From NCBI GenBank assembly GCA_014843695.1, contig CM026398.1:51685834-51749833 (forward strand): 64,000 nt of DNA. Direction: 5' to 3'. The notes below the pieces were generated by a model that ran no database searches, was not told the DNA's origin, and saw only the letters and a program-made list of their open reading frames with translations. The DNA comes from Archivesica marissinica. Lineage: Eukaryota > Mollusca > Bivalvia > Venerida > Vesicomyidae. Shown here piece by piece: positions 1 through 10,628 of the stretch. Each line of letters begins with the position of its first letter. Position 1 is the first letter of the stretch. The translations under genes were made by a program, and so were the position numbers.

Positions 1-56
1 CATAACAAACACAAATTTAACACACATGACTAAGTAATGTGATGGTGCGTAAAAAG

Positions 57-1276
57 TCAATGTTGCAAAATGATAATGTCAATGATAAAAACTCGATGAT
101 GAGAATTAATTAATATCGCGTATGCCCACCCTGTCTGCGGATCACAGCTTGGCAACGTCGTCGCATGGAAGGGACATAACGTCGTACATAGTTCTGGGGT
201 AGATTTGCCCACTCTTGCCCAATCTTCGCACGGAGCTGGGCGATGTGGCACTGCACCGGTCCTTCTTATGCGGCGATTCAATTCATCCCATAGATTTTCT
301 ATAATGTTTAAGTCGGGAGACTTCGGTGGTATGTCCATCACATTGATGTGGTTAGCATTCAGAAAGAATCTTGTCGCCCTAGCCGTGTGGGCTGGTGCGC
401 CATCCTGCAGCAACTGCAATCCTCTATTGTTCCTAAACATGGGTACTACCTCCGTTTGAATCACGTCATGGTGGTACCGGGCGGCGTTTAGATTACCGTT
501 AATGAACACGATGTTAGTCTTGTGATGTAAGGAGACACCAGCCCATACCATTACTGACCCACCCCGTACCTATCTCGTTCGATGACGAAGTTGTCGTTGA
601 ACCGTTCTCCAAGTTGTCGATATACCCTTGAACGACAGTCGTTTTCCTGTAGGCAGAACTTCTTTTCGTCAGTAAACAGGACCTCTCCCCATTCTGCCTG
701 TGTTGTTCTAAGATGATGCCGAGCCCAACGATCTCGCAGTGTCCTATGCCTTTGAGTCAATACAATACCCTTAAAGGGCCGTCTACACCGCATGTTGGCG
801 AGCGATCGAAGACGCATTCTAACGTCTGCGCAGAGATATGGCGTCCGTGCGTCCCGCGCGTTTCTCCTGCCGTCTTGACAGCTGTACGTGTTCTCTGCTG
901 ACGATGCACATGTACGATGTGATTATCTTATGCAGCTGTTGTACAACGCCCACGTGGTCTGCGAGGGAGGTTACCAACGTTGCCCGTCGCACTGTACTTA
1001 AGCATCAGCTTTCTGATGGTGTTGCGGTGTACACCCATGCTTCGCGCAACCTGCAAATGATACGGATAACATGATATTAGTAATTAAAATATATAATTTA
1101 TTTTTTATGGATATTTTCGATAAAAAACTGAATGTTAGTGACTTTCAATTTTAACACAAAGAAACTTAATTAATTAGTGACATTGAATTAACTTTGAGAC
1201 GTACCTCTGTTTGGTGTATACCGGCGTTGATGAAGCCGACGGCTATTCCCCGTTCCGCTATGGTCAGCCTGCCCAT
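57..1276 (-). pseudogene. Decayed Tc1-like transposase (DD34E), intron-containing
   Basis: Read on the minus strand, a Tc1/mariner-type transposase is recognisable in pieces. The N-terminus (from about 1276) has the typical MGRLTIAERGIAVGF helix-turn-helix start, followed after an intron by VARSMGVHRNTIRKL. The catalytic core follows: LFTDEKKFC carries the first Asp (about 680), LLQDGAPAHTA the second (about 410), and SPDLNIIENLWDEL the Glu (about 300), with 34 residues between the second and third acidic residues. Breaks: an in-frame TAA near 930, a frame change near 820, another near 551 between the GVG and MVWAGVS segments, and a third near 265 after RRIRRTG. It would have catalysed cut-and-paste transposition at TA sites. 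I could not recognise terminal inverted repeats, so the element ends are uncertain. Confidence 0.85.
1051..1204 (-). other. Predicted GT-AG intron inside the Tc1-like transposase
   Basis: On the minus strand the coding frame ...GIHQTE is followed by GTACGTCTC (donor at 1204) and resumes after TCATTTGCAG (acceptor at 1051) as VARSMGVH. Joining the two flanks gives an uninterrupted helix-turn-helix with no extra residues. The 154-bp spacer is AT-rich with in-frame stops. An AT-rich insertion is the alternative, but exact consensus splice sites make an intron likelier. Confidence 0.7.
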
Positions 1277-1683
1277 GTCATGTTTTTCTGATGTGTGGAT
1301 CGTAATCAAGTCCACAACGACCAAATGCAGTTTTAACTTGTGCCAGCGCACCATTTCCTCGTGCATTGTGTTGATATTGACGCTGCGTAGTTCAACGCGC
1401 CGTATCGATTAAATTGAACGCGTGGAGCACGGGATAATACTCGAAATGTAGTCAATAGCCAGTACACAAAATTTCGTGCAAAAATATTGATAAATAAAAA
1501 AGTTATACGGAAATCAAAGATGCACACTTATAAGAGTTGTTAAGTGTATGTATAAATATTGCTGCATTAATATGCAAATTTATGCCTACATAATTCCTAT
1601 GTTTTCGTTTCGATATGTTTTTACGACATGGCAGATAACTCAGGCTAAGTGGATGGTGAATATTGTTTAATAATCCAAATTGT

Positions 1684-2023
1684 GCTTACTCCGAGAAGGG
1701 TAGCACAGCGGGGGACTCGATATGGCGACCGACTCAATCACTGGATAGGTTGCTTACTCCGAAAAGGGTAGCACAGCGGGGGACTCGATATGGCGACCGA
1801 CTCAATCACTGGATATGTTACTTACTCCGAGAAGGGTAGCACAGCGGGGGACTCGATATGGCGACTGACTCAATCACTGGATAGGTTGCTTACTCCGAGA
1901 AGGGTAGCACAGCGGGGGACTCGATATGGCGACTGACTCAATCACTGGATATGTTACTTACTCCGAGAAGGGTAGCACAGCGGGGGACTCGATATGGCGA
2001 CTGACTCAATCACTGGATAGGTT
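1684..2023. repeat. 68-bp tandem repeat, 5 copies
   Basis: Five near-identical copies of a 68-bp unit containing GCTTACTCCGAGAAGGGTAG and GACTCGATATGGCGAC, starting at 1684, 1752, 1820, 1888 and 1956. Copies differ by single substitutions (GACC/GACT, TAGG/TATG) with an alternating pattern that suggests amplification of a dimer. Confidence 0.95.
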
Positions 2024-2907
2024 ACATGCTGTGATACACCGGTACACTTCTTGGTAGCAAGAACAGTTTATGAGTACATACATGTACAAATGTACTATGA
2101 CTTATATAACGCGGCAATTATCGATATAGGGATGCTATTAAATATTATGTATATTTAAATTTGGTTTTAAGACATATGTGTAGATATACCATTAGTAAGC
2201 TGTGCCTTAGAAATTGTAAGTAGTAATAATATGCAATACTTATAGGAACCTTCTCCGTCTTATATAATTATTGAATATGTATGCATGTATTGCATTTGTC
2301 TTGCCATTTCCATGTTCTATGTAGCCTCATGGGCTTTATTGGCTTGATGGAATATATTGAAAATAAACTAAAACTTACTTAGCATCACATACATTCCGGA
2401 AAACCCAGATGCATTTTAGTCGTGCATGTCACCAGACTCAGCAAATATGGAAACTAAATAAACACCTCAGAAAATACCAATTTTATTAAACAATAGTGAA
2501 ATTCCATCCGTAGATAAAGTAAAGCATCTTGAGGTAGCCTGGACAGTCCTTAACACCGATATTATTAATTGGGCCGTATTGAGTTTCTGATCATGACTGG
2601 AACACAGGTTAATCTTGAGGCTATATGAAGCGATTCTAGTGTGAATAGTCAGAAAGACAATATATATTTAACCGACTATACCTTGTTTGGTCGTGAGCTT
2701 TAGGACACAACATTCTTAATATGTAGTTAGGCACCTATAATAAAACATACATGTGTACATATGTGTATTGTTTCAAGGCATAGATCGAAATTATAGTCGT
2801 CTACAACAAGTATATGTATTACGAAATTACAAACAAAATTCCCGAAAGAATTAATGTCACTTTCAAACAACGAATATATATGTTTGTAATACTGCAGTCT
2901 ATCTTAT
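2024..2907. other. AT-rich stretch without a recognised gene
   Basis: No coding region seen. The segment at about 2551-2592 reappears inverted at about 6372-6420 (core CAATACGGCCCAAT), so it is a fragment of a dispersed repeat. The rest is unassigned. Confidence 0.5.
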
Positions 2908-3201
2908 ATACAGACGGATATGTAGTCCAGTGGTAACACGCTGGACTGGTAATCCAGGGATCGCAGGTTCGATACCCCATCGGACCCTAATAAAATTAAC
3001 AGTCTTTCAGGTGGGACGGTAAACCGAGGTCTCGTGTCGGTGCTTTACATCGTGCACGTAAAAGAACCAGAGGAGACTCTGGAATGGGTCTCTGTCTGTA
3101 TCATTGCACTATCCTCCAAAATCTAAAATGACTAATCTCTTCAGGAGGCGTCGCTCATATGGGCAACCAGTAGCGACGATAAATAAACGTAAAACACACA
3201 A
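2908..3201 (+). mobile_element. SINE family 1, full length, with 12-bp target duplications
   Basis: A tRNA-like head gives a pol III A box (TAGTCCAGTGG) and B box (GGTTCGATACC). The anticodon arm CTGGA-CTGGTAA-TCCAG would carry anticodon GGT, so the head looks tRNA-Thr-like. A body follows with AAAAGAACCAGAGGAGACTC and CTTCAGGAGGCGTCGCTCAT, ending in AATAAACGTAAAACACAC. The copy is flanked by AGTCTATCTTAT at 2896-2907 and 3202-3213, a 12-bp target-site duplication. Other copies: 20462-20733, 20971-22032 (split), 31058-31335 and 52193-52434. Confidence 0.9.
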
Positions 3202-3213
3202 GTCTATCTTATT

Positions 3214-3524
3214 ACTGGAATCTTACAAACCGAAGAACAGGTGTACTAATTATGTTCCTGAACAATCTTGCTAAAGCCCCATAATTGTCTAGTTAGATTG
3301 TGCAGCAGCCTAGAATAGTCTACTGATCAAGGTGGTTAGATATCGCGATTACATACTTATATTATCAGTGTCAATTATTGGTAAATATATGAAGATCTGC
3401 TTGGACACAGGATCTGTTTGATTGGATTTCTATCTAGGTTCCTGTTTGAAATAAACATGTTTGTATTTGTTTGTGTGACATTACATTTTGTAAGCTTCTC
3501 TCTTTAGAATAGTGTTATCCATAG
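3214..3524. other. No feature recognised
   Basis: AT-rich sequence between the SINE and the 37-bp array. No open frame or repeat identified. Confidence 0.5.
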
Positions 3525-5731
3525 GTATGGTGTACTGTACAGTCCTTTCGGTTAGTAGTAATTATACAGTACTGTGCAGTCCTTTCGGTTAGTAGCATAA
3601 TTATGTAGTACTGTGCAGTCCTTTCGGTTAGTAATTATGTAGTACTGTGCAGTCATTTCAGTTAGTAGTAATTATGTAGTACTGTGCAGTCCTTTCGGTT
3701 AGTAGTAATTATACAGTACTGTGCAGTCCTTTCGGTTAGTAGCATAATTATGTAGTACTGTGCAGTCCTTTCGGTTAGTAATTATGTAGTACTGTGCAGT
3801 CATTTCGGTTAGTAGTAATTATGTAGTACTGTGCAGTTCTTTCGGTTAGTAGCATAATTATGTAGTATTGTGCAGTCCTTTTGGTTAGTAGTAATTATGT
3901 AGTACGGTGCAGTCATTTCGGTTAGTAGTAATTATGTAGTACTGTGCAGTCCTTTTGGTTAGTAGCATAATTATGTAGTATTGTGCAGTCCTTTCGGTTA
4001 GTAGCATAATTATGTATGTATGTATGTTCCATTAATGTCAAACCGGGGACCTAGATATGTTTTCCTGGGCAGGCTTAGCCGACCTAAGTGGTTAACCAGT
4101 ACTAAGCAATGTGTGTGAGGTGCCTTGCTCAATGACACTACATACGTGGCCTGACCGAGTATCGAACCCGGGACCGCTCTACCACTAGACCACGGATGCC
4201 ACACTATGCTACATTATGTAGTACTGTGCAGTCCTTTCAGTTAGTAGTAATTATGCAGTACTGTGCAGTCATTTCGGTTAGTAGCATACTTATGTAGTAC
4301 TGTGCAGTCCTTTCGGTTAGTAGTAATAATGTAGTACTGTGCAGTCCTATCGATTAGTAGTAATTATGCAGTACTGTGCAGTCCTTTCAGTTAGTAGCAT
4401 ACTTATGTAGTACTGTGCAGTCCTTTCGGTTAGTAGTAATTATGCAGTACTGTGCAGTCCTTTCGGTTAGTAGTAATTATGTAGTACTGTGCAGTCCTTT
4501 CGGTTAGTAGTAATTATGCAGTACTGTGCAGTCCTTTCGGTTAGTAGTAATTATGTAGTACTGTGCAGTCCTTTCGGTTAGTAGTAATTATGCAGTACTG
4601 TGCAGTCCTTTCGGTTAGTAGTAATTATGTAGTACTGTGCAGTCCTTTCGGTTAGTAGTAATTATGTAGTACTGTGCAGTCCTTTTGGTTAGTAGTAATT
4701 ATGTAGTACTGTGCAGTCCTTTCGCAGTCCTTTCGCAGTCCTTTCGGTTAGTAGTAATTATGCAGTACTGTGCAGTCCTTTCGGTTAGTAGTAATTATGT
4801 AGTACTGTGCAGTCCTTTCGGTTAGTAGTAATTATGTAGTACTGTGCAGTCCTTTCGGTTAGTAATAATTATGTAGTACTGTGCAGTCCTTTCGGTTAGT
4901 AGTAATTATGTAGTACTGTGCAGTCCTTTCGGTTAGTAGTACTTATGTAGTACTGTGCAGTCCTTTCGGTTAGTAGTAATTATGTAGTACTGTGCAGTCC
5001 TTTCGGTTAGTAGTAATTATGTAGTACTGTGCAGTCCTTTCAGTTAGTAGTAATTATGTAGTACTGTGCAGTCCTTTCGGTTAGTAGTAATTATGTAGTA
5101 CTGTGCAGTCCTTTCGGTTAGTAGTAATTATGCAGTACTGTGCAGTCCTTTTGGTTAGTAGTAATTATGTAGTACTGTGCAGTCCTTTCGGTTAGTAGTA
5201 ATTATGCAGTACTGTGCAGTCCTTTCGGTTAGTAGTAATTATGTAGTACTGTGCAGTCCTTTCGGTTAGTAGTAATTATGCAGTACTGTGCAGTCCTTTC
5301 GGTTAGTAGTAATTATGCAGTACTGTGCAGTCCTTTCGGTTAGTAGTAATTATGTAGTACTGTGCAGTCCTTTCGGTTAGTAGTAATTATGTAATACTGT
5401 GCTGTCCTTTCGGTTAGTAGTAATTATGTAGTACTGTGCAGTCCTTTCGGTTAGTAGTAATTATGCAGTACTGTGCAGTCCTTTCGGTTAGTAGTAATTA
5501 TGTAGTACTGTGCAGTCCTTTCGGTTAGTAGTAATTATGCAGTACTGTGCAGTCCTTTCGGTTAGTAGTAATTATGTAGTACTGTGCAGTCCTTTCGGTT
5601 AGTAGTAATTATGTAATACTGTGCTGTCCTTTCGGTTAGTAGTAATTATGTAGTACTGTGCAGTCCTTTTGGTTAGTAGTAATTATGCAGTACTGTGCTG
5701 TCCTTTCGGTTAGTAGTAATTATGCAGTACT
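3525..5731. repeat. 37-bp minisatellite array, about 55 copies
   Basis: Tandem copies of a 37-bp unit made of AGTACTGTGCAGTCCTTTCG followed by GTTAGTAGTAATTATGT. Variants include GCATAATTATG and GTAATTATG forms and a local CTTTCGCAGTC stutter near 4725. A SINE interrupts the array at about 4011-4205, so the true tandem part is about 2.0 kb. Some copies are repeated as larger blocks (the segments around 5380 and 5600 share GTAATACTGTGCTGTCC), showing secondary duplication. Confidence 0.97.
4011..4205 (-). mobile_element. SINE family 2 inserted in the 37-bp array
   Basis: On the minus strand a tRNA-like head starts near 4203 with A box TGGTCTAGTGG and B box GGTTCGATACT. The body has AGCAAGGCACCTCACACACA, TTAGTACTGGTTAACC and CCTGCCCAGGAAAACAT, with a tail of CATA repeats. 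ATTATGTA occurs on both sides (about 4005 and 4213), a likely target duplication. Related copies are at 6440-6748 and 16258-16455. Confidence 0.85.
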
Positions 5732-5984
5732 GACACATCATTTTTTATTTGTATTTAAGTTTATTTAACTTCCCTACCGCTTGCCCATTTGAGCGACGGG
5801 CAGTTTACCTGGTCTTGTCACCACTCCCTCAGACATGTCGCTTTACTCCCTACATAGAGGAGTTTACACCAAACTTTTACAACCAAGTACAAATTACTAT
5901 GCTTTCACTAATAAGACTATTGTATGCCTTTTTACTTTCTTCTTACTTCCTTCTTATTATGTTATATTATATGTTATATTTCGG

Positions 5985-6205
5985 AGTTTACGCCTGCATC
6001 AGCACCATTTCGGGCTATATCGCCGGCGGGCAGTTTACATAACAACACCTTTCCTGGGCAGGCTCCAGCGGTTAACCAGTACTTTTGGAGCACCAACCTC
6101 CGTAAGAAACTGCCAACTTTTTCATATAAAGAGGTGATAATAGCTTACAATGGAATACACGTCAGCGACCGTAGCCACTCAACCACGGTGGTACGTGTGA
6201 CTTCA
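5985..6205 (-). mobile_element. SINE family 3, tRNA(Ser/Leu)-like head
   Basis: The minus strand shows an A-box-like GTGGTTGAGTGGCTA at about 6185-6199. A body follows with CTGGTTAACCGCTGGAGCCT, CCCAGGAAAGGTGTTGTTA and GCCCGAAATGGTGCTGATG. The same body recurs at 41521-41725. Boundaries are estimated from the shared part; a related GGGCAGTTTACCTGG motif at about 5798 may be a second, older fragment. Confidence 0.65.
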
Positions 6206-6299
6206 CACACTACCTTATTTAATCAAGTGCTCTTATACTAATCAATCATTGCATGCATATTATACATCCGCCACTAATAGCGTCGAATTTGTAATAGAG

Positions 6300-6321
6300 G
6301 GGGAGGGGGGGGGGGGGGGGG
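6300..6321. repeat. Poly-G tract
   Basis: An interrupted G homopolymer of about 20 bases. Similar G or C runs recur near 7390, 26540, 27200 and 34181. Confidence 0.9.
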
Positions 6322-6439
6322 TCCCGGTAGCATGGGTTCCAGTTTGTCGATTTTTAACTTCTGGCAAAATGATATTATCAGAAACTCAATACGGCCCAAT
6401 AAATTATCTCGGTGTTAAAATATATTCATTTGACTGACC

Positions 6440-6748
6440 AGGCAAAATATATCGACGCCTGTTCCCAGGCTAGGGTCCCGGGTTTGATACTCAGTTGTGG
6501 CACGTTTATAGTGTCCTTGGACAAGGCACCTCACACACACACATTGCTTAGTACTGGTTAAATGCTTAGTCTGGTACGCCTGCCAAGGAAAACATGTCTT
6601 GGTCACCGCCAGGACAGGAACATAGATTGTCAATCAAATCTAAGCCATTTGTGAGATGTGCCTTGCTCAATAAGTGACGTGACCGAGTATCGAACCCGGG
6701 ACTCTATTTCAAAATCCGACTCTCTACCACTGGACCACGGACGCCACA
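6440..6748 (-). mobile_element. SINE family 2 copy, rearranged
   Basis: On the minus strand the head at about 6746 reads GGCGTCCGTGGTCCAGTGGT with B box GGGTTCGATACTCGG. It is followed by TTGAGCAAGGCACATCTCAC and then a second, partly repeated body and head segment (6440-6600, including another GTGTGTGTGAGGTGCC and GTATCAAACCCGGGAC). This suggests two overlapping or nested copies. Confidence 0.7.
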
Positions 6749-6879
6749 AACGTTTCCACAAGTCAATAGAAATAAATGAGCTAACAGAATTGGGAACATT
6801 TAGTGGATATTTCCTAAATATATTGGTGGTGTCTGATCTAAAATGGAAACTATTCACTACTGCTGCAGGTGCTCCGTAC

Positions 6880-6945
6880 TATTAACCAATCAGATCGGCG
6901 ATTAGTAAATTGATCTCGTTGACGGAAATCTATGTCACGTGATAT
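6880..6945 (+). promoter_or_regulatory. Candidate promoter: CCAAT box and palindromic E-box
   Basis: TTAACCAATCAGATCGG (CCAAT box, about 6883-6899) lies upstream of TCACGTGA (about 6934-6941), a perfect palindrome that matches bHLH-Zip E-boxes. Both lie directly before the ATG at 6959. The spacing is promoter-like, but no transcription start is evident. Inference only. Confidence 0.35.
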
Positions 6946-6958
6946 TTTAATAGACAAA

Positions 6959-7060
6959 ATGTCGGATCAGCATGCAGACGCGCTGTTATCACAGGCTCAG
7001 AGGCCAAATATTGGCCTGAAGTTTGATAAGAAATTATCTGACACAGAACGATCGGCTCGG
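6959..7060 (+). CDS. Candidate first coding exon of a host gene (34 codons, unknown product)
   Basis: From the ATG at 6959 (context GACAAAATGTC) the frame reads MSDQHADALLSQAQ and ends ...KKLSDTERSAR at 7060, directly before GTAAAC, a usable splice donor at phase 0. The segment is hydrophilic and charged with balanced codon use, unlike the surrounding AT-rich DNA. An upstream in-frame ATG at 6932 would add nine residues; I prefer 6959. I do not recognise the protein. No downstream exon can be assigned; the candidate exon near 62.7 kb is on the same strand but far away. Chance open frame is the alternative. Confidence 0.4.
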
Positions 7061-8545
7061 GTAAACCTATTGTTATTGATCATTTACATATCTTTTCCGA
7101 CTGCCTCCTTGTGAATACTCTCTGAATAACTTTCTTATGATAGACGACCAAAGACTCGTTTGGAATTATTTTGAGAGTGATCATGAACTTGTAAACTGAT
7201 CTAATTATCAGACTTATGCACAGCGATCACGTTCTCGCAGATGTAATGTATTATTTATGCTACCACATCAAAGCAGGTAGTAACACTTTGTATTCAACCG
7301 CATTCTCACTATACCAATTATGAATAGTAAATAAGATTGTTTTACTCTATAGTATAGTCTTATCTATAGCTAGATAAGTTTATTTTGTACCCCCCCCCCC
7401 ACCATTATATAGTGTATGCATGGATACACAAATCTGGTTATCAATAAAAACAAATCTATAAACATCTCCAATAACATTTTATATATAATAATTTCTAGGA
7501 AAAAAGTAAACTGTATTTACATATGTATGTTGACATACCAAAATAAAACAGCAGTAGCAATAACATCAAGGTCAACACTAACTTTTTAAGAGGTAGCCAG
7601 CAACTACCACTCTGAAAATAATGTTATCCCTGCCAAATCTATGTAAACCTTCATTTTATACAGGTCTCAAAAAATGTGTACCTTCTGTCAAAGTTCGATA
7701 TGGCGCATACAAATTGGATTATGATGATCACAACACAATTTCCCTCTAACGTTAATAACATTCTGAAACCATTCAGTTAACCATTTCCGCTCTCGTGTGG
7801 CATATATATATTGTAAATAATCATTTTATTTCTTAAATTTATGTGATTTTGTAAAATTCATCCAGACAATTTCAGGTTGTCCTAACGGGATATCCAGCTT
7901 GGAAACCTTTGTGGTTCTTAGGGAAATTAGCCTCAGGCTAACGTACCACTGTTTAAAATTAGGTAGCCTCAGGCTAATGGACTACTGTTGGTGTCGAGCC
8001 CTGAAAATACTTGTGACATTACAACTATAACAATGTATATATATATATACACACACGACCCTACGTAATCCCAGAATCACTTTGTATTAGTTTATTTGAT
8101 ATTTAAAGTTTTTGTTCAATCTGTTATTTCAAAATCATAATATCATATCATTGCACTTAATTTCGCATAGCACTTTCCGCCATGATCCGATGACGGGAAC
8201 TTGACCAAGATTTCGCAGTTTCCTGGCCATTAACGGTTAATTAAATGTGTATATGGGTGCAAAGAATAATCATAAATATAGAAATACACAATAACACATT
8301 GCCAGGAGAATGGACATGCAAAATATGCTCTGGTTAAAATTGTGGATTTAAACGGAATAAAATGGAATACATGAATTAGGATTAAAGTGCTTATAAAATA
8401 GTGTTTTTATAGAAAATTTAAGTTTCCTTTGTGGAAAATTAGTGGACCCCCTGGTGGGTTAGTGTGTGGTTCCACAATCTTTGATATAACCAAATGGAAA
8501 AGTAGGAAATGCCTGCTGTGATTCAGGGCAATCATGTATTAGGTC
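7061..8545. other. AT-rich intergenic or intronic sequence
   Basis: Contains a poly-C tract at about 7390, a short direct repeat of AGCCTCAGGCTAA (about 7928 and 7966), and a TA/CA microsatellite at about 8036-8056. No open frame of interest. The 5' untranslated part of the following LINE may begin somewhere in 8400-8788. Confidence 0.5.
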
Positions 8546-8548
8546 AAT

Positions 8549-8745
8549 ATGGATGTGCATGGATTGTGCTCTGATGGATTGGCATGGATTGTGCTCGGAT
8601 GGATTGGCATGGATTGTGCTCTGATGGATTGGCATGGATTGGCATGGATTGTGCTCTGATGGATTGGCATGGATTGGCATGGATTGTGCTCGGATGGATT
8701 GGCATGGATTGTGCTCGGATGGATTGGCATGGATTGTGCTCGGAT
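8549..8745. repeat. 25-bp tandem repeat with 10-bp sub-repeat
   Basis: Copies of GGATTGGCAT plus GGATTGTGCTCGGAT (25 bp). Some copies carry an extra GGATTGGCAT, so units are 25 or 35 bp. It ends about 45 bp before the LINE ORF1 start and could be part of a repetitive 5' untranslated promoter region, as seen in some LINEs. Confidence 0.9.
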
Positions 8746-8788
8746 GTGTGAAATTTGATACCTATGTGATATACCTAATGATGAAATA

Positions 8789-10561
8789 ATGGCTGCCTAT
8801 TGGATGGATAGCGAAAACCTGTTTAATGAATCGTCACCTGGGACCAGCATAAACCTTACAGATTCAGCTGCAGTATCAAGTTTACTGCTTCCACAAGATG
8901 CGCAATCTGAGTTCTCTGGCTTTTCAAATTTCAACTACGAGGATCACATATGTGACAGATTAAATGGTGTCTTTTATCATATGTTTTCAACAACCAACAC
9001 AGTCACAGTCCAGTTTTATGTACCAAGGATATTTGACGACTTTGTGAAGCTAATTAACCATGAGTTTATTGGGCAGTGTGGGGACTCAAACACACCAAAA
9101 CTAACTCTCACTCAACATGTACAAGGGAGGGGAGTATGCATCTCAGTGGACAAGCCTGAGAAAAAGGTCGCAGTGACTGGTCCTGGTCACAAACTATGGA
9201 AAGACATCACTTTCAAGCGGATAGCATCAAATCTGCTGAATAGTTTTGTACATGAATTCAGCATCTGTGTGGGAGATGGAGACACACATGTTTCTGTGCA
9301 CACCACGAGCACCCCTGTTGCGAATGTCCAAGAGCCTGTTCCTGCCCAGACTGACAATGCTGGCCAGCAGACAAAGCCTCCCACAGAGCCTCCTACAGAG
9401 ACAGTAGTTTGCAGCAGTCAACCTGTAGCACACCAGATTTCAGTGATCCTTGAAATGATGGCAATACACTATAGACATATTAACTCCCTGCAGAGCCAAC
9501 TGACCGATTTGACCACTGAAGTCATTAAGTTACAACAAACCTGCTCTGTAAAAGACACTGATCCATCGCAGGTAGACATTGCCAACACATATTTAAATGT
9601 GTCTGATGCTACCACAGAACCCCCCACCCCCAACAGGATCACAGAAAATAACCGTGTGGTGACACCACCCAGGGATCTCAGCCATAACTTCAGGGCGACA
9701 AGTACTCCAAGTGTCCCACAGCAACCACAAGCAGCTGGTGGCCTGACAGCCGCAGAACATACCACTGACAACGGAACAAAAACAAAGAAAACAAGATTCG
9801 AGATTATGAAAGACAAGAAACGGTCTGATCATCCTCAAACACCAACACCAGCTAAGAAAACACTGATAATTGGGGATTCCATTCTCAAAGGCATCAATGA
9901 GAAAGGACTCAATGACAATGTATATTGTCATGGAATTTCTGGTGCGACAATGTCCTGGACCAGATAAAGATTTTCGACTTGACAGCTTTCTCGGCAGTTG
10001 TCATCTCAGTCGGAGGAAATAACATTGCCAACGGTTCCAATGTGGAGTATGTCGAAGAAAAGTATGATCAGCTCATTTCGTACATTAAACAGACTGCGAG
10101 ATTGTGTTGTGTAGTGTTTGTCCACGGCGTGATTGTGATGCGTCAGATGTAAACGAAGTGATTACTAGTTTAGCCAAACACTACGATGTTGTTTTGGTGA
10201 ATATGGATAGATACTTCCTTGGAAATGATCAAACCCCAACAATTCGCTACTTCAGCCAGGACCATATTCATTTGTCAAAATCTGGGATCCGCAGATATCT
10301 TAATGCCTTGCAGAAATCGACTACCTTGCGTATTGTGAAAAGCTTTGACACATGTGTATTTGGATATAGGAATGCATCAACAGGATATCCAAATAGATCT
10401 TTGAACCCACATTTTGCACCGAAAACAAGATACAATAAGTGCAAAAATAGGGGTGAAACCAATCACTCTACTTTCGAATGCAGACACCCAGATAAGATAC
10501 AGTGCCATGAATGTGGATTTCTCGGGCACAAGCGGGCGAACTGCCCAAACAGATATCAATA
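8789..10561 (+). pseudogene. LINE ORF1: coiled coil, SGNH esterase, CCHC knuckles (two frameshifts)
   Basis: The protein starts MAAYWMDSENLF. A probable coiled coil lies at about residues 222-252 (SLQSQLTDLTTEVIKLQQ). The esterase domain begins KKTLIIGDSILKG, with the nucleophile Ser at residue 364. It continues in another frame with VVISVGGNNIA (about 10000-10030) and then FSQDHIHLSKSG (about 10249-10283), giving SGNH blocks I, III and V. The C-terminus has two CX2CX4HX4C knuckles; the first (CKNRGETNHSTFEC) has its second Cys replaced by Arg, the second (CHECGFLGHKRANC) is intact. Frame changes lie near 9945-9965 and 10100-10130. ORF1 proteins of this class bind RNA and chaperone retrotransposition; the role of the esterase is unsettled. 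Confidence 0.88.
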
Positions 10562-10628
10562 GGACACGGGAAATGAGGCCAGCTCTTTTAATATTTATTC
10601 TATATTAGAAGATGTCTGCCAAGAATGT

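Noticed and set aside
57..1500. Terminal inverted repeats for the first Tc1-like element
   Set aside because: I compared 1-120 with the complement of 1380-1540 and found only weak, AT-rich similarity, so the ends are not called.
2918..2990. Functional tRNA gene
   Set aside because: The tRNA-like segment lacks a paired acceptor stem, continues into a SINE body, and recurs with target duplications.
5749..6241. Three overlapping 97-105-codon frames
   Set aside because: They overlap in three frames across SINE-derived and AT-rich DNA with no conserved motif.
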